NCBI RefSeq assembly: GCF_014836665.1
Contig: NZ_JACSQJ010000004.1
Span: forward strand, 124,001-188,000
Length of the DNA stretch: 64,000 nt
Direction: 5' to 3'
Source of the DNA: Luteimonas colneyensis
GTDB taxonomy: Bacteria; Pseudomonadota; Gammaproteobacteria; Xanthomonadales; Xanthomonadaceae
Shown here: in pieces, positions 41,380 through 52,419 of the stretch
How the letters are laid out: every line of letters begins with the position of its first letter
Position numbering within the stretch: the first letter of the stretch is position 1
Program-made: the position numbers and the translations under genes
The notes under the pieces: model-generated
The model's database searches: none
Told to the model about the DNA's origin: nothing
Seen by the model: the letters and a program-made list of their open reading frames with translations, nothing else

Positions 41380-43302
41380 TCAGCTTTCGGCATCGGCCAG
41401 CGCCGCGGCCGCCGGTCCGGCGCGCAGCTCGCCGGCACGCACCAGCACCGGCGGCGGCGCCGACTCTTCGGGCGTCAGGAAGATGCGGCGGCGCCGCAGC
41501 CACTCGCCCGCCGCGCGCGATGCGCCCAGCGCCACGATCGGGATCGCCAGCAGCAGGCCCAGCACCACCGGCGACATCCACGCCAGCAGCGCCGGCGACA
41601 CCATCCACGCCGCCGCGCCGGCCATCGCGCCGGCCAGGGTGAGCCCGCCGTAGAGCCGCAGCAGTTCGCGCAGCGGCAGGCTGCCGTCGTCGCGGCGCTG
41701 CGACTCCCATCCGGAATCCTTGCCGGCCAGCACCTCGGCCACGCCGCGTGATTGCACCCACATGGTCACCGGCGCCATCAGCGCGGCCAGCAGGGTTTCC
41801 AGCAGCATGCCGAGGAAAGCTCGGCCCGCGCCTCCGCAGCCACGGCGCATGTCCGGGTCCACGACCGTGGCCAGCCAGCCCATCAGCTTGGGCAAGAGCA
41901 GCATGGACATCGTCACCACGAACACGGCGATGAAGCGGTCGCCGTCCTGCTCGCGCCAGTACGCGGTCGGCGTGAAACCCTCCAGCGAGAACTGGCCCCA
42001 GCCAAAGCCCGCGTGCAGCAGCGGGATCGACACGCCGACGATCATCAGCATCGCCCACATCGGCGCGGTGAAGTAGTGGCCGATGCCGATCATGAGGTGC
42101 CAGCGGCTCACCCAGTGCAGGCCGCGCCCGGGCAGCACCGCGCCGTGCTGCAGGTTGCCCTGGCACCAGCGGCGGTCGCGCACCAGCATGTCGGTGAGCG
42201 AGGGCGGGCCCTCCTCGTAGCTGCCGCCCAGCCCGGGGATCATGTGCAGCGCCCAGCCGCCGCGGCGCATCAGCGCGGCCTCGACGAAGTCATGGCTGAG
42301 CACCGTGCCCGCGAAGGGCTTCACCCCGCGCAGTTCCGGCAGCCCGGCGCATTCGGCGAAGGCGCGCGTGCGGATCATGGCGTTGTGGCCCCAGTAGTTG
42401 CTCTCCGCGCCGTGCCACCAGGCCACGCCGTAGGCGATCACCGGCCCGTACACGCGGCCGGCGAACTGCTGCATGCGCGCGAACAGGGTGTTGCCGTTGA
42501 CGATCACCGGCAGGGTCTGGATCAGCGCGACGTCGTCGTGGCGCTCCATCGCCGCGGCCAGGCGCACCAGGGTCTCGCCGGACATCACGCTGTCGGCATC
42601 GAGGATCAGGAACTGCGGCCAGGCGCCGCCCCAGCGCCGCACCCAGTCGGCGATGTTGCCGGCCTTGCGCTCGACGTTGTCCTCGCGCAGGCGGTAGTGC
42701 ACGCGCGCGCCCGGACCCAGGCGCCCAAGCAGCGCCGCGACCTCCTCGCGTTCGACGGCCTGCAGCTCCGGACGCCGCGTGTCGCTGAGCACGAAGAAGT
42801 CGAAGCGCCCGAGCTGGCCGGTCGCCGCCAGCGCCTCGTGCATCGCCTGCACACCGGCCAGCACGCGCACGGGATCCTCGTTGTAGACCGGCACCAGCAG
42901 CGCGGTCGGCGTGGACACCGCGGGCAGCGGGCCTTCGGCGTGCATGCCCATGCGCAGCGGCCGCCGCTGCAGCAGCAGCACGAAGCCGGCGATCGCGCCG
43001 ACGAAGGCCTGCACGATCCACGCGAACAGCGCCACGAACAGCAGCAGCAGCACGCCCTCGAGCACGTCGATGCCGTCGCCGCGCAGCAGCCACCACATCT
43101 GGTAGGTCGCGACCAGGGTCAGCAGCACGACGCCGCCGATGACGCCGAAGCGGCGCCAGGCCATGTTCGGCGGCGTGGTCGGGCGCGGCGGGTTGGCGAT
43201 CCGGCCGCGGTCGAGCGCCTGCACCGGCATCGCCAGCGGCGACTCCGGCGGCAAGAGCGGCAGCGCCGGCCGGAGGTGGCCGTCGGCAGGCACCGCGGTC
43301 AC
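41380..43302 (-). CDS. opgH: Glucan glucosyltransferase OpgH (MdoH)
   Basis: Inner-membrane glycosyltransferase (GT2) that makes the beta-1,2 backbone of osmoregulated periplasmic glucans. The 640-residue protein has TM helices near the N-terminus (about 55-115), the catalytic GT2 domain ([24 protein letters not shown], and [10 protein letters not shown] = QxxRW-type motif) and several C-terminal TM helices. The start is a GTG overlapping the opgG/D stop (GTGAC), so it is translationally coupled. It is shorter than E. coli OpgH at the N-terminus. Confidence 0.92.
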   Translation of the reverse strand: MTAVPADGHLRPALPLLPPESPLAMPVQALDRGRIANPPRPTTPPNMAWRRFGVIGGVVLLTLVATYQMWWLLRGDGIDVLEGVLLLLFVALFAWIVQAFVGAIAGFVLLLQRRPLRMGMHAEGPLPAVSTPTALLVPVYNEDPVRVLAGVQAMHEALAATGQLGRFDFFVLSDTRRPELQAVEREEVAALLGRLGPGARVHYRLREDNVERKAGNIADWVRRWGGAWPQFLILDADSVMSGETLVRLAAAMERHDDVALIQTLPVIVNGNTLFARMQQFAGRVYGPVIAYGVAWWHGAESNYWGHNAMIRTRAFAECAGLPELRGVKPFAGTVLSHDFVEAALMRRGGWALHMIPGLGGSYEEGPPSLTDMLVRDRRWCQGNLQHGAVLPGRGLHWVSRWHLMIGIGHYFTAPMWAMLMIVGVSIPLLHAGFGWGQFSLEGFTPTAYWREQDGDRFIAVFVVTMSMLLLPKLMGWLATVVDPDMRRGCGGAGRAFLGMLLETLLAALMAPVTMWVQSRGVAEVLAGKDSGWESQRRDDGSLPLRELLRLYGGLTLAGAMAGAAAWMVSPALLAWMSPVVLGLLLAIPIVALGASRAAGEWLRRRRIFLTPEESAPPPVLVRAGELRAGPAAAALADAES

Positions 43303-44825
43303 GGCGTCCACCGCGACAGCCAGGTCTCGGACAGGCGCCCCGCGTCGCCCTCCAGCCACAGCCGCATCTCCACCGCGGCGGCGTCGCCCGGCAGCAGCTC
43401 GAAGCCGACGCGCCAGTGGTCGGTGCCCGGAATGCGGTAGGCGGTGGCGTTGCGGAGTTCGCCCGCGTTCGCCGCCGCCTGCACGCGCACCGCGGCGTCG
43501 CCGCCTGGCAGCGCGCCGCCGCTGAAGTCGACCAGGTACTGCCGGCCCTGCGCGCCGTCCAGCGCGCCGCTGCGCGTGGACGCGACGCGCGCCAGCGCGG
43601 GATTCCAGTCGTGGCCGGCCGACCAGTGCAGCCGGTAGCGCCAGCGGTGTTCGCGGCCCGGCGCCAGCGGCGCGCGCGGCCGCCAGAAGGCGACGATGTT
43701 GTCGGCGTACTCGTTCGCGGTCGGGATCTCCACCAGGTGCACTTCGCCCTCGCCCCAGGCGTCGAGCGGCTCGACCCAGCAGCCCGGGCGCTTCTCGTAG
43801 CCGGCCTCGGGATCCTGGTAGTCCTCGAAGCGGCGCTTGCGCTGCATCAGGCCGAAGCCCTTCGGATCACGGTCCTGGAAGCCGCTGTGCTCGACGTGGC
43901 GCGGATTGCGCAGCGGCCGCCAGGCCTGCTCGCCACTGCCGGCCAGCAGCGCCAGTCCGTCGGAGTCGTGCACCGCCGGGCGCGGATCGTCGATGCCCGC
44001 GCGGTCGCCGGCGTCGAACTCGAACATGCTGGTCAGCGGCGCGATGCCGGCGTGGGCCAGCTCCACCCGCGGATACAGGCGCGCGTCGACGTCGAACACC
44101 GTGTCGACGCCGGGCGTGACCGCGAAGCGGAACGCCCCGGCCACGCTGGGCGAATCCAGCAGCGCATGCACCACCGCCTGGCGGGCGCCGGGCGCCGGCG
44201 TCTCCAGCCAGAACGCCCGGAACACCGGGAATTCCTCCGGCCCCGGATCGCCGCTGCCCAGGGCCAGGCCGCGCGCCGACAGGCCGTAGCCCAGGCCGCG
44301 GGCGACCGCGCGGAAATAGCTCGCGCCCAGGAACGCCGCGATCTCGTCCAGCGTGCCTGCCTGGTGCACCTCGCCGTGCAGCCGGAAGCCGGCGAAGCCG
44401 ATGTCGCGCCCCGCCGGCGGCGCGGGCACGCCGTGGTCGAAGCGGAACAGCTCGCGCGCATAGTGGAAAGGCCGGCTGCGGCCGGCCTCGACCACGTGCA
44501 TGTCCACGCGGTCGAGGAACATGTAGCCGCGATGGAAGAACTGCGCCTCGAAGCCGCGCCCCTCGCCGGCCCAGAGCGCACGCTCGGCGCGGTAGCGGTA
44601 GTCGCGGTAGCGGTCGTAGCCGAGGCCGGTGAGCGCCGCCGGGAGCTCGCGCGAAGGTGGAGCCCACGGCGCCGCCGCCAGGGCCCTGGCCAGCGCAGGG
44701 ACGGTGTCCGCATCGAACGCGGTCGCAGCGCCGGCGGCCGTGGACGGAGTCGCCGCGCGAACAGCGGGCAGCGCCGCCGCGACCGGCAGCGACAGGCCTG
44801 CCAGCAGGAGTTCTCTTCGTTGCAA
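43299..44825 (-). CDS. opgD: Glucan biosynthesis protein of the OpgG/OpgD family with Tat-type signal
   Basis: Periplasmic protein required for osmoregulated glucan backbone assembly. The 508-residue form starts at TTG (44825) with [10 protein letters not shown], a twin-arginine signal typical of OpgD. Conserved parts include [50 protein letters not shown], and [30 protein letters not shown]. There is no ATG at a usable place; a TATATT box at 44857-44862 lies between this TTG and another TTG upstream (44891), so the longer form would start before the promoter. Symbol opgG/opgD is uncertain; order before opgH is that of opgGH. Confidence 0.85.
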   Translation of the reverse strand: MQRRELLLAGLSLPVAAALPAVRAATPSTAAGAATAFDADTVPALARALAAAPWAPPSRELPAALTGLGYDRYRDYRYRAERALWAGEGRGFEAQFFHRGYMFLDRVDMHVVEAGRSRPFHYARELFRFDHGVPAPPAGRDIGFAGFRLHGEVHQAGTLDEIAAFLGASYFRAVARGLGYGLSARGLALGSGDPGPEEFPVFRAFWLETPAPGARQAVVHALLDSPSVAGAFRFAVTPGVDTVFDVDARLYPRVELAHAGIAPLTSMFEFDAGDRAGIDDPRPAVHDSDGLALLAGSGEQAWRPLRNPRHVEHSGFQDRDPKGFGLMQRKRRFEDYQDPEAGYEKRPGCWVEPLDAWGEGEVHLVEIPTANEYADNIVAFWRPRAPLAPGREHRWRYRLHWSAGHDWNPALARVASTRSGALDGAQGRQYLVDFSGGALPGGDAAVRVQAAANAGELRNATAYRIPGTDHWRVGFELLPGDAAAVEMRLWLEGDAGRLSETWLSRWTP

Positions 44826-44856
44826 GGGGGAACCCGGGGAGCGGGGAAAGCGGCGG

Positions 44857-44862
44857 AATATA
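44857..44862 (-). promoter_or_regulatory. -10 box (TATATT) of the opgD-opgH operon
   Basis: TATATT on the minus strand, about 31 nt upstream of the TTG start. The -35 is not convincing. Confidence 0.35.
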
Positions 44863-44980
44863 GCGCGCAGGCCCGCGCAGTCTTCACGCAAGGCTAACGA
44901 TCCCGGCGCTGCCGTGGGGGCACGACGCGGGCGCGACGGCCCGCATGCGATCCTGCCCTGCCGTTCCCGCCGGGACCTTG

Positions 44981-46240
44981 ATGCCGACCACCACGCCCCT
45001 CGTCTGGGAAGCCACGATCGCGCTGATCGTCGGCCTGCTCGCCTTCGACTACTTCTTCCACGTCCGCAAGGCGCACGCCCCCGGCCTGCGCGAGGCCGCG
45101 GTCTGGTCGGCGCTGTACGTCGGCATCGCGCTGCTGTTCGGCGTGGCGGTCTGGACCTGGGGCGGCGCCGACATGGGCGCGGAGTACTTCTCGGGCTACA
45201 TCACCGAAAAGGCGCTGTCGATCGACAACGTCTTCGTGTTCCTGGTGATCATGTCGAGCTTCAGGGTGCCTCGCGAGGACCAGCAAAAGGTGCTGCTGTT
45301 CGGCATCACCTTCGCGCTCATCGCGCGCACGGTGTTCATCCTGCTGGGCGCGGCGCTGATCGAGCGCTTTTCCTGGGTGTTCTACCTGTTCGGCCTGGCG
45401 CTGCTGGTGACCGCGGGCAACCTGCTGGCGCCGGACGGCCACGACGGCGACAGGCCCAACGTCGTGGTGCGCCTGGTGCGCCGCGTGTTCCATGCCAGCC
45501 CGCACTACGACGGCGACAGGCTGTTCACCACCTGGCAGGGCAAGCGCGCGCTCACGCCGATGCTGCTGGTGATGCTGGCGATCGGCGGCACCGACATCCT
45601 GTTCGCCTTCGATTCGATCCCGGCGATCTTCGGCCTGACCCAGAACGTGTTCATCGTGTTCACCGCCACGGCGTTCTCGCTGCTGGGCCTGCGCCAGCTG
45701 TACTTCCTGGTCGGCGGCCTGCTGGAGCGCCTGGTCTACCTGTCGATCGGCCTGGCGGCGGTGCTCGGGTTCATCGGCATCAAGCTGGTGCTGCACGCAC
45801 TGCACGAGAACAACCTGCCCTTCATCAACGACGGCGAGCCGGTGCCGGTGATCGAGATCAGCACCTGGACCTCGCTGGTGGTGATCGTGGCTATCCTGCT
45901 GGTGACGGTGGTGGCCTCGCTGACGAGCCCGAAGGGCAAGGCGAAAGTGGCGGTGTCGGCGCTGCGCGCGAAGGTGGCCGACTACCTGTCGCTGCCGGCG
46001 GACGCCGCGCCGGCGGTGCGGCGGGCGGTGTTCGCCGACCTGCGCGGCGCGCAGGCGCGGGTGGACGCGCTGGAGCCGCGCTTCAAGGCGATGGTGAAGC
46101 GGCCGGACGTGCTGCAGCACGACCTGCGATGCGCGCACGAGGCGCACGCCGAAGCCACCGCCACGCCACCGCAGCCCAGCGACCTCGGCCTGCCGCCGCC
46201 CGCGGACGACGGCGACGACCGCCACGCTCCCACAGCCTGA
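44981..46240 (+). CDS. TerC/Alx-family membrane protein
   Basis: A 419-residue integral membrane protein of the TerC family; members export manganese or related divalent ions and are linked to metal loading of secreted proteins. The motifs EKALSIDNVFVFLVIM (about 65-80) and GGTDILFAFDSIPAIF contain the acidic residues thought to bind metal. About nine helices; a cytosolic tail of about 100 residues at the C-terminus. The ATG of MPTTTPLVWEA fits the family N-terminus; an ATG 12 codons upstream is possible. A repeat lies immediately downstream. Confidence 0.85.
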   Translation: MPTTTPLVWEATIALIVGLLAFDYFFHVRKAHAPGLREAAVWSALYVGIALLFGVAVWTWGGADMGAEYFSGYITEKALSIDNVFVFLVIMSSFRVPREDQQKVLLFGITFALIARTVFILLGAALIERFSWVFYLFGLALLVTAGNLLAPDGHDGDRPNVVVRLVRRVFHASPHYDGDRLFTTWQGKRALTPMLLVMLAIGGTDILFAFDSIPAIFGLTQNVFIVFTATAFSLLGLRQLYFLVGGLLERLVYLSIGLAAVLGFIGIKLVLHALHENNLPFINDGEPVPVIEISTWTSLVVIVAILLVTVVASLTSPKGKAKVAVSALRAKVADYLSLPADAAPAVRRAVFADLRGAQARVDALEPRFKAMVKRPDVLQHDLRCAHEAHAEATATPPQPSDLGLPPPADDGDDRHAPTA

Positions 46241-46268
46241 CGCCGCTGCAATCGCCGGCGCCAGCACC

Positions 46269-46344
46269 GTAGGAGCAGCTATGGCTGCGACCACGACGCC
46301 AGGCGTTCCGACCACGAAGCGGTCGCAGCTGTAGCTGCTCCTAC
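46269..46344. repeat. REPIN-type palindromic repeat, copy 3, overlapping the efflux outer-membrane gene stop
   Basis: The arms 46269-46292 and 46321-46344 (24 nt, 2 mismatches) are inverted around a 28-nt loop. On the minus strand the right arm supplies the final codon CTG and TAG of the outer-membrane factor gene. It lies between convergent terC and the efflux operon. Confidence 0.85.
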
Positions 46345-47792
46345 AGTTCCGGGCCGGGGGACTGCGGCGCGGCGCTCTCCTCCAGCCAGCCGCCGCCCAG
46401 CACGCGGTACAGCGTGACCCGGTTGGCCTGCTCGGCCAGGCGCGTGGCGACCAGCGCCTGCTGCGCGCTGTAGAGCATGCGCTGCGCATCCAGCTGCACC
46501 AGATGGCTGTCGACGCCGGCCTCGTAGCGCGCCGTGGCCAGGGACTCGGCCCGGGTGGCGGCATCGACCAGCTCCTGCTGCGCGGCCACCTGCTTCGCCA
46601 GCGACTCCGACTGCACCAGGGCGTCGGCGACCTCGCGGAAGCCGGACTGGATCGCCTGCTCGTACTGCGCCAGCGCGATGTCGCGGTCGGCGGTGGCCAT
46701 GCCCAGGCCCGCGCGCAGGCGCCCACCCTGGAAGATCGGCAGGTTGATGCGCGGGATGAAGCTCCAGACCCTGGTGCCGCTGTCGAACAGGCCGGAAAGA
46801 TCGTCGCTGGCCGAGCCGAGGCTGCCGGTCAGGCTGATCGAGGGGAAGAACGCCGCGCGCGCCGCGCCGATGTTGGCACTGGCCGCCAGCAGCCGGTGCT
46901 CGGCGGCGATCACGTCCGGCCGCCTCAGCAGCACCCCGGAATCCAGGCCGGCCGGCACCGCGGCGATGCCGGTGACCGGCGCGACGCTGGCGTCCGCGGT
47001 CGGCAGCAGCGAGGCGTCGAGTGGCGTACCCGCCAGCAGGTCGAGCGCGTTGCGGTCGCGCGCGACCTGGCCCTTGAGCCGCTCGACGTCGGTGCGCGCG
47101 GTGGCGACCTGGGTGCGCACCTGCTCGACCTCGAGCGCGGAGGTCGCGCCCAGCTCGTAGCGCCTGCCGGTCAGCTCCAGCGTCTCTTCGTAGGTGCCCA
47201 GCGCCTGCTGAGACAGCCGCAGCTGCTCCTGGTCGGCGGCCAGCGTCAGCCAGGCGTTGGCGACCTCGGCCACCAGCGACAGCTGCGCCGAACGCTGCGC
47301 CTCCTCCGTCGCCAGGTACTGCTGCAGCGCCGCCTCGCCGAGGTTGCGCACGCGGCCGAACAGGTCGAGTTCGAACGCGGCCAGGCCGACGCCGGCGGTG
47401 TAGGTCTCGCTGACCGGGATGTCGCCGCCCACGCGCTCCATCTCCACCGACGCGCCCAGCGAAGGCAGCCGGTCGGCGCGCTGGATGCGGTACTGCGCCC
47501 GCGCGCGCTCGACGTTGAGGATGGCCACGCGCAGGTCGCGGTTGTTGTGCAGCGCCAGCGCGACCACCTGCTCCAGCCGCGGGTCGGCGAAGAAGTCGCG
47601 CCAGCCGATGTCGGCCACCGGAAGGGCGCCGTTGTCGGCACTCGCCGCGCCCGCGACGGGCGTCACCTCGGGCATCGGCCAGGTGGCGGGGATCCCGGCC
47701 TGCGCTTCGGGCGTGGCCGGCACCAGGGTGGCGCAGCCGCTGGCGGCGAGGACCGCCGCCAGGGCCAGCGCGAGGCGTGCGTGCTTATTCAT
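46341..47792 (-). CDS. oprM: RND efflux outer-membrane channel, OprM/SmeF type
   Basis: Trimeric TolC-like channel that carries RND pump substrates across the outer membrane. The 483-residue lipoprotein has lipobox ASGC (C20) and two repeats of the outer-membrane efflux domain ([37 protein letters not shown]..; [44 protein letters not shown]). The motif [34 protein letters not shown] is diagnostic. The ATG overlaps the acrB end by 8 nt. The final Leu and TAG are part of a palindromic repeat. Confidence 0.94.
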   Translation of the reverse strand: MNKHARLALALAAVLAASGCATLVPATPEAQAGIPATWPMPEVTPVAGAASADNGALPVADIGWRDFFADPRLEQVVALALHNNRDLRVAILNVERARAQYRIQRADRLPSLGASVEMERVGGDIPVSETYTAGVGLAAFELDLFGRVRNLGEAALQQYLATEEAQRSAQLSLVAEVANAWLTLAADQEQLRLSQQALGTYEETLELTGRRYELGATSALEVEQVRTQVATARTDVERLKGQVARDRNALDLLAGTPLDASLLPTADASVAPVTGIAAVPAGLDSGVLLRRPDVIAAEHRLLAASANIGAARAAFFPSISLTGSLGSASDDLSGLFDSGTRVWSFIPRINLPIFQGGRLRAGLGMATADRDIALAQYEQAIQSGFREVADALVQSESLAKQVAAQQELVDAATRAESLATARYEAGVDSHLVQLDAQRMLYSAQQALVATRLAEQANRVTLYRVLGGGWLEESAAPQSPGPEL

Positions 47793-50700
47793 GCTCGATG
47801 GCTCCCTTGTTCGCGGACGGTTCGCCCGCCCCGGCCTTGGCCTTCCCACCGAGGAGCTTCTGGATCACCACGAAGAACAGCGGGATGAAGAACACGCCCA
47901 GCAGCGTGCCCACCACCATGCCGCCGACCACGCCGGTACCGATCGCGCGCTGCGCGCCGGAACCTGCACCGCTGGCCAGCGCCAGCGGCAGCACGCCCAG
48001 GCCGAAGGCCAGCGAGGTCATGATGATCGGGCGCAGACGGTCGCGGACGGCCTGCATGGTGGCTTCGATCAGCTCCATGCCGCTTTCCAGATTGGCCTTG
48101 GCGAACTCCACGATCAGGATCGCGTTCTTGCTGGTCAGGCCCACCGTGGTGAGCATGGCGACCTGGAAGTAGACGTCGCGGTCCATGCCCATCAGGGTGT
48201 TGGCCAGCACGGCGCCGAGGATGCCCAGCGGCGCGACCAGCAGCACTGCGGTCGGCACCGTCCAGCTTTCGTACAGCGCCGCCAGGCACAGGAAGATGAT
48301 CAGCAGCGACAGCGTGTACAGCAGCGGCGTCTGCGAACCGGACTCGCGCTCCTGGTAGGAGACGGCCGTCCATTCGATGCCGAAGCCCGGCGGCAGCTGT
48401 TCGGCCAGGCGCTCGATCTCGTCCATGGCCTCGCCGGACGACACCCCCGGCGCCGCCTCGCCCTGGATCTCCACCGACGGCGTGCCGTCGTAGCGCTCCA
48501 GGCGCGGCGAGCCATAGTCCCAGTGCGAGCTGCCGAAGGCGCTGAACGGCACCATCTCGCCGGCGCTGTTCTTCACCGACCACAGGTTGAAATCCTCCGG
48601 GGTCATGCGGAACGGCGCGTCGGCCTGGATGTAGACGCGCTTGACGCGCCCGCGGTCGATGAAGTCGTCGATGTACTGGCCGCCCCAGGCCGCCGCGAGC
48701 GTGGCATTGATCATGTCCTGCGACAGACCGAGCGCGCCCGCCCTGGCCACGTCCACGTCGATGCGCAGCTGCGGCGTGTCCTCCTGGCCATTGGGGCGCA
48801 CGTTGGCGAGCATGGGGCTTTCCCCGGCCATGCCGAGCAGCTGGTTGCGTGCCGCGATCAGGGCGTCATGGCCCTGGCCACCGTTGTCCTGGAGATAGAA
48901 CGAGTAGCCGCTGGCGATGCCGAGTTCGGGCATGGCCGGGGGCGCGAACACGAAGATGAAGGCGTCCTTGATCTGGCTCATCGCGCCCATGCCGCGGCCG
49001 GCCACCGCTTCCGCGCTCAGCTCCGGATCGGTACGTTCGCTCCAGTCCTTGAGCTTGATGAAGGCGATGCCGGTGTTCTGGCCCATGCCCGCGAAGCTGA
49101 AGCCCTGCACCGCGAACACCGACTCGACCGCGTCCTTCTCGTTCTCGAGGAAATGCTTCTCCAGCGCCGCGATCGACTCCAGCGTGCGCTCCTGGGTGGC
49201 GCCGACCGGCGTCTGGATCATGGCCATCAGCACGCCCTGGTCCTCGTTGGGCAGGAAGGCGCTGGGCAGGCGGGCGAACAGCAGGCCCATGACCAGCGCC
49301 AGCGCCGCGAACACGGCCATGAAGCGCCACGGGCGGCCGAGGATGCCGCGCACGCCGCGCTGGTACTTGCCGCTGGTCTTCTCGAAGCCGCGGTTGAACC
49401 AGCCGAAGAAGCGCGCGAAGCGCCCGCTGCCGCTGTCGTGGTGCTCGCCCTTCTTCAGCGGCTTGAGCATGGTCGCGCACAGTGCCGGGGTCAGCACGAT
49501 GGCGACCAGCACCGACAGCGCCATCGCCGAAACGATCGTCACGGTGAACTGCCGGTAGATCACGCCGGTCGAGCCGGACATGAAGGCCATCGGCACGAAC
49601 ACCGCCGACAGCACCACGCCGATGCCGACCAGGGCGCCGGTGATCTGGTCCATCGACTTGCGCGTGGCCTCGAGCGGCGACAGCCCCTCCTCGCTCATGA
49701 TGCGCTCGACGTTCTCCACCACCACGATGGCGTCGTCGACCAGCAGGCCGATCGCCAGCACCATCGCGAACATGGTCAGCATGTTCACCGAGAAGCCGAG
49801 GGCTGCGAGCACGCCGAAGGTGCCCAGCAGCACCACCGGCACCGCGATCGTCGGGATCAGGGTGGCGCGGAAGTTCTGCAGGAACAGGTACATCACCAGG
49901 AACACCAGCACGATGGCCTCGAGCAGGGTCTTGACCACGCCCTTGATCGACACCTGCACGAAGGGCGTGGTGTCGAACGGCACGACCACCTTGATGCCCG
50001 GCGGGAAGTACGGCTCGAGCTCGGCCAGTGCCTGCTTCACGCCCTCGGCGGTATCGAGCGCGTTGGCGCCGGTGGACAGGGAGATCGCGACGCCGGTGGC
50101 CTGCCGGCCGTTGTAGCGGGAGTCGAACTCGTAGCTCTCGGTGCCCATGTCGACGCGCGCGATGCCGCCCAGGCGCAGCGCCGAGCCATCCGGATTGCTG
50201 CGCACGATGATGTCGCGGAACTGCTCCGGCGTCTGCAGCCGGTCCTGCGCGTTGATGGTGGCGTTGATCTGCTGGCCGTCGATGGCCGGCGCACCGCCGA
50301 GCGAGCCGATGGCGACCTGGGCATTCTGCGCCTGGATCGCGGCGGTGACCTCGGGGATCGACAGCTGGTAGGTGTGCAGCTTGTTCGGGTCCAGCCAGAT
50401 GCGCATGGCGTACTTGCCACCGAACACCTGGATGGTGCCGACGCCCGGAACGCGACTGAGCGGGTCGACGATGTTGGCACCGACGTAGTCGGCGATGTCG
50501 GTCTTGTCCATGCTGCCGTCTTCGGACACGAAGCCGATCACCTGCAGGAAGCTCGACGTCGACTTGCTCACGTTCACGCCCTGCCGCTGGACCTCCTGCG
50601 GCAGCAGCGGCATCGCCAGCTGCAGCTTGTTCTGCACCTGCACCTGGGCGATGTCGGGGTCGGTGCCGGTCTCGAAGGTCACGGTGATGCTCGCCATGCC

Positions 50701-50955
50701 GTTGGAGGACGACTGCGAGGAGAAGTACATCAGGCCGTCGAGGCCCTTCATGTTCTGCTCGATGATCTGGGTCACCGAGTCCTCGACCACCTTGGCCGAC
50801 GCACCGGGATAGGTGGCGCTGATCTCGATGCTGGGCGGTGCCACGGTGGGATACATCGAGACCGGCAGGCTGGTGATCGACAGCGCGCCGGCGAGCATGA
50901 TGATGATCGCGATGACCCACGCGAAGATGGGCCGGTCAATGAAGAAACGTGCCAT
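47785..50955 (-). CDS. acrB: RND multidrug efflux transporter, AcrB/SmeE type
   Basis: Inner-membrane proton-driven drug pump of 1056 residues. It has 12 TM helices, two periplasmic porter loops (after TM1 and TM7), and the proton-relay pair D407-D408 in [16 protein letters not shown], at the same numbering as E. coli AcrB. The N-terminus [17 protein letters not shown] is the classic HAE1 start. The gene is 11 nt downstream of acrA and overlaps the outer-membrane channel. Overall order (fusion protein, pump, channel, divergent TetR) is that of smeDEF-smeT in Stenotrophomonas and mex/ttg systems. Confidence 0.97.
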   Translation of the reverse strand: MARFFIDRPIFAWVIAIIIMLAGALSITSLPVSMYPTVAPPSIEISATYPGASAKVVEDSVTQIIEQNMKGLDGLMYFSSQSSSNGMASITVTFETGTDPDIAQVQVQNKLQLAMPLLPQEVQRQGVNVSKSTSSFLQVIGFVSEDGSMDKTDIADYVGANIVDPLSRVPGVGTIQVFGGKYAMRIWLDPNKLHTYQLSIPEVTAAIQAQNAQVAIGSLGGAPAIDGQQINATINAQDRLQTPEQFRDIIVRSNPDGSALRLGGIARVDMGTESYEFDSRYNGRQATGVAISLSTGANALDTAEGVKQALAELEPYFPPGIKVVVPFDTTPFVQVSIKGVVKTLLEAIVLVFLVMYLFLQNFRATLIPTIAVPVVLLGTFGVLAALGFSVNMLTMFAMVLAIGLLVDDAIVVVENVERIMSEEGLSPLEATRKSMDQITGALVGIGVVLSAVFVPMAFMSGSTGVIYRQFTVTIVSAMALSVLVAIVLTPALCATMLKPLKKGEHHDSGSGRFARFFGWFNRGFEKTSGKYQRGVRGILGRPWRFMAVFAALALVMGLLFARLPSAFLPNEDQGVLMAMIQTPVGATQERTLESIAALEKHFLENEKDAVESVFAVQGFSFAGMGQNTGIAFIKLKDWSERTDPELSAEAVAGRGMGAMSQIKDAFIFVFAPPAMPELGIASGYSFYLQDNGGQGHDALIAARNQLLGMAGESPMLANVRPNGQEDTPQLRIDVDVARAGALGLSQDMINATLAAAWGGQYIDDFIDRGRVKRVYIQADAPFRMTPEDFNLWSVKNSAGEMVPFSAFGSSHWDYGSPRLERYDGTPSVEIQGEAAPGVSSGEAMDEIERLAEQLPPGFGIEWTAVSYQERESGSQTPLLYTLSLLIIFLCLAALYESWTVPTAVLLVAPLGILGAVLANTLMGMDRDVYFQVAMLTTVGLTSKNAILIVEFAKANLESGMELIEATMQAVRDRLRPIIMTSLAFGLGVLPLALASGAGSGAQRAIGTGVVGGMVVGTLLGVFFIPLFFVVIQKLLGGKAKAGAGEPSANKGAIEHE

Positions 50956-50966
50956 GGGGGTCTCCG

Positions 50967-52259
50967 TTACTCCTGCGCGGCCGGAGCGGGCGCGGTGGCG
51001 GCGTCGGCCGCGTCATTGACGGCGGGGTCCGCCGCATCGGCTGCATCCGCTGCATCCGCTGCGTTGTCCGCGGAAGCAGCGCTCGCAGCGGCCCCCGGGC
51101 TGGCGCCCGCGGCGGCCGGCAGGCGCGGCGCCGGCGCCTCTGCGGTCACCTCCACCGCCGCGCCCGGCGCGATCTTCTGCAGGCCCTCGACCACCACGCG
51201 GTCGCCCGCGGCCAGTCCGGACTCGACCAGCCACTGGTCGCCGATGGTCTGGCTGACCACCACCGGGCGCTGCTCGACCACGCCCTCGGCGTTGACCACC
51301 ATGGCCGAGGTGTTGCCCTTGGGATCACGGGCCACGCCCTGCTGCGGTACCAGCAGCGCGTCCTGGCGCACGCCGGCGCCGAGCTTCGCGCGCACGTACA
51401 TGCCGGGCATCAGCACGTGGTCGGGATTGGGCACCTCGACGCGCAGCGAGAAGCTGCCGGTGCTGGGATCCACGGCCACTTCGGAGAACTTGAGGCTGCC
51501 GGGATGGGTGAAGGCGCTGCCGTCCTCCATCAGGATCGTCACCGGCATGCCCTCGGTGCTCTCCAGGCGGCCGTCGGCGAACGCGCGCCGCAGGTCCAGC
51601 AGCTCGGTGCTGGACTGGGTCAGGTCGACGTGGATCGGATCCAGCTGCTGCACGGTGGCCAGCGCGGCGCCCTGGTTGGCGGTGACCAGCGCGCCCTGGG
51701 TGACGCTGGACTTGCCGATACGGCCGCTGATCGGCGAGGTGATGCGGGCGTAGCCCAGGGTCACGTTGGCGGCGTCGAGCGCGGCGCGCGCGGCGGCGAC
51801 GTCGGCCTCGGCCTGGCCCAGCGCGGCGGTGGCGTTGTCGTGGTCCTGCTTGCTGACAGCGTTGACCTCGACCAGGTCGGCGGTGCGCTTCGCGGTCAGG
51901 CGCGCGGCCACCAGCGTGGCTTCCGCGCGCTTGAGCTGGGCGCGGGCGCTGTTGGCGGCGGCGCGGTAGCTGGCGTCGTCGATCTGGTACAGCGGCTCGC
52001 CGGCCTTGACCATGCCGCCCTCGGTGAACAGCCGCCTGGACACGATGCCGCTGACCTGCGGCCGGACCTCGGCCACCAGCCAGGCATTGGTGCGGCCCGG
52101 CAGTTCGCGGGTGATGGTCACCGGGCGGGTCTGAAGGGTGGCGACGGTGACGGTGGGCTTCGGGGGCTCCCCGCCCTGCTCGCCGCCGCCGCAGGCCGCG
52201 AGTACCGCTGCGGCGAGGAGAGCGAACATCGGGCGGGCACGGCGGAGGGTCGTGGTCAT
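50967..52259 (-). CDS. acrA: RND efflux periplasmic adaptor, AcrA/SmeD type
   Basis: Periplasmic membrane-fusion lipoprotein (lipobox LAAC, C23) linking pump and channel. The 430-residue protein has the lipoyl halves ([29 protein letters not shown] and [29 protein letters not shown]), an alpha-hairpin (about 95-150), a beta-barrel and the membrane-proximal domain. The last 55 residues are an Ala/Asp-rich low-complexity tail (repeats of AADAAD) that known adaptors lack or have much shorter. It is first in the operon, 101 nt from the operator. Confidence 0.95.
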   Translation of the reverse strand: MTTTLRRARPMFALLAAAVLAACGGGEQGGEPPKPTVTVATLQTRPVTITRELPGRTNAWLVAEVRPQVSGIVSRRLFTEGGMVKAGEPLYQIDDASYRAAANSARAQLKRAEATLVAARLTAKRTADLVEVNAVSKQDHDNATAALGQAEADVAAARAALDAANVTLGYARITSPISGRIGKSSVTQGALVTANQGAALATVQQLDPIHVDLTQSSTELLDLRRAFADGRLESTEGMPVTILMEDGSAFTHPGSLKFSEVAVDPSTGSFSLRVEVPNPDHVLMPGMYVRAKLGAGVRQDALLVPQQGVARDPKGNTSAMVVNAEGVVEQRPVVVSQTIGDQWLVESGLAAGDRVVVEGLQKIAPGAAVEVTAEAPAPRLPAAAGASPGAAASAASADNAADAADAADAADPAVNDAADAATAPAPAAQE

Positions 52260-52360
52260 GGGGGGAGGCCTTGTGGGGATTCGAAAACGGCACGCCCAGC
52301 GACCGGAACTCCGCGCAGGCGGCGTTGGTGCTGGGCGTTTCAGGTAAGACGATGTAATAT

Positions 52361-52378
52361 ACATACATGAATGTATGT
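52361..52378. promoter_or_regulatory. AcrR/SmeT-type operator between acrA and tetR
   Basis: ACATACAT and its perfect complement ATGTATGT with GA between. It resembles the E. coli AcrR operator (TACATACAT-N6-ATGTATGTA) with a shorter spacer. It lies in the only AT-rich part of the 160-nt divergent region; TATATT (minus strand, 52357-52362) just overlaps it and could be the -10 of acrA. Confidence 0.7.
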
Positions 52379-52419
52379 CAGTCAACGCGCGTACAGTGTT
52401 GTCGGGTCAGGAGGCGTTA

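Noticed and set aside
44826..44980. A yybP-ykoY (manganese) riboswitch before the TerC-family gene
   Set aside because: These riboswitches often precede alx/terC-type genes, but I cannot lay out the conserved three-way junction in this 155-nt gap; only an opgD -10 box is visible.
47419..51753. A 1444-codon open frame on the plus strand opposite acrB and its neighbours
   Set aside because: It is antisense to three genes with full family motifs; its product is His/Arg/Gln-rich low complexity, as expected from the shadow frame of GC-rich DNA.
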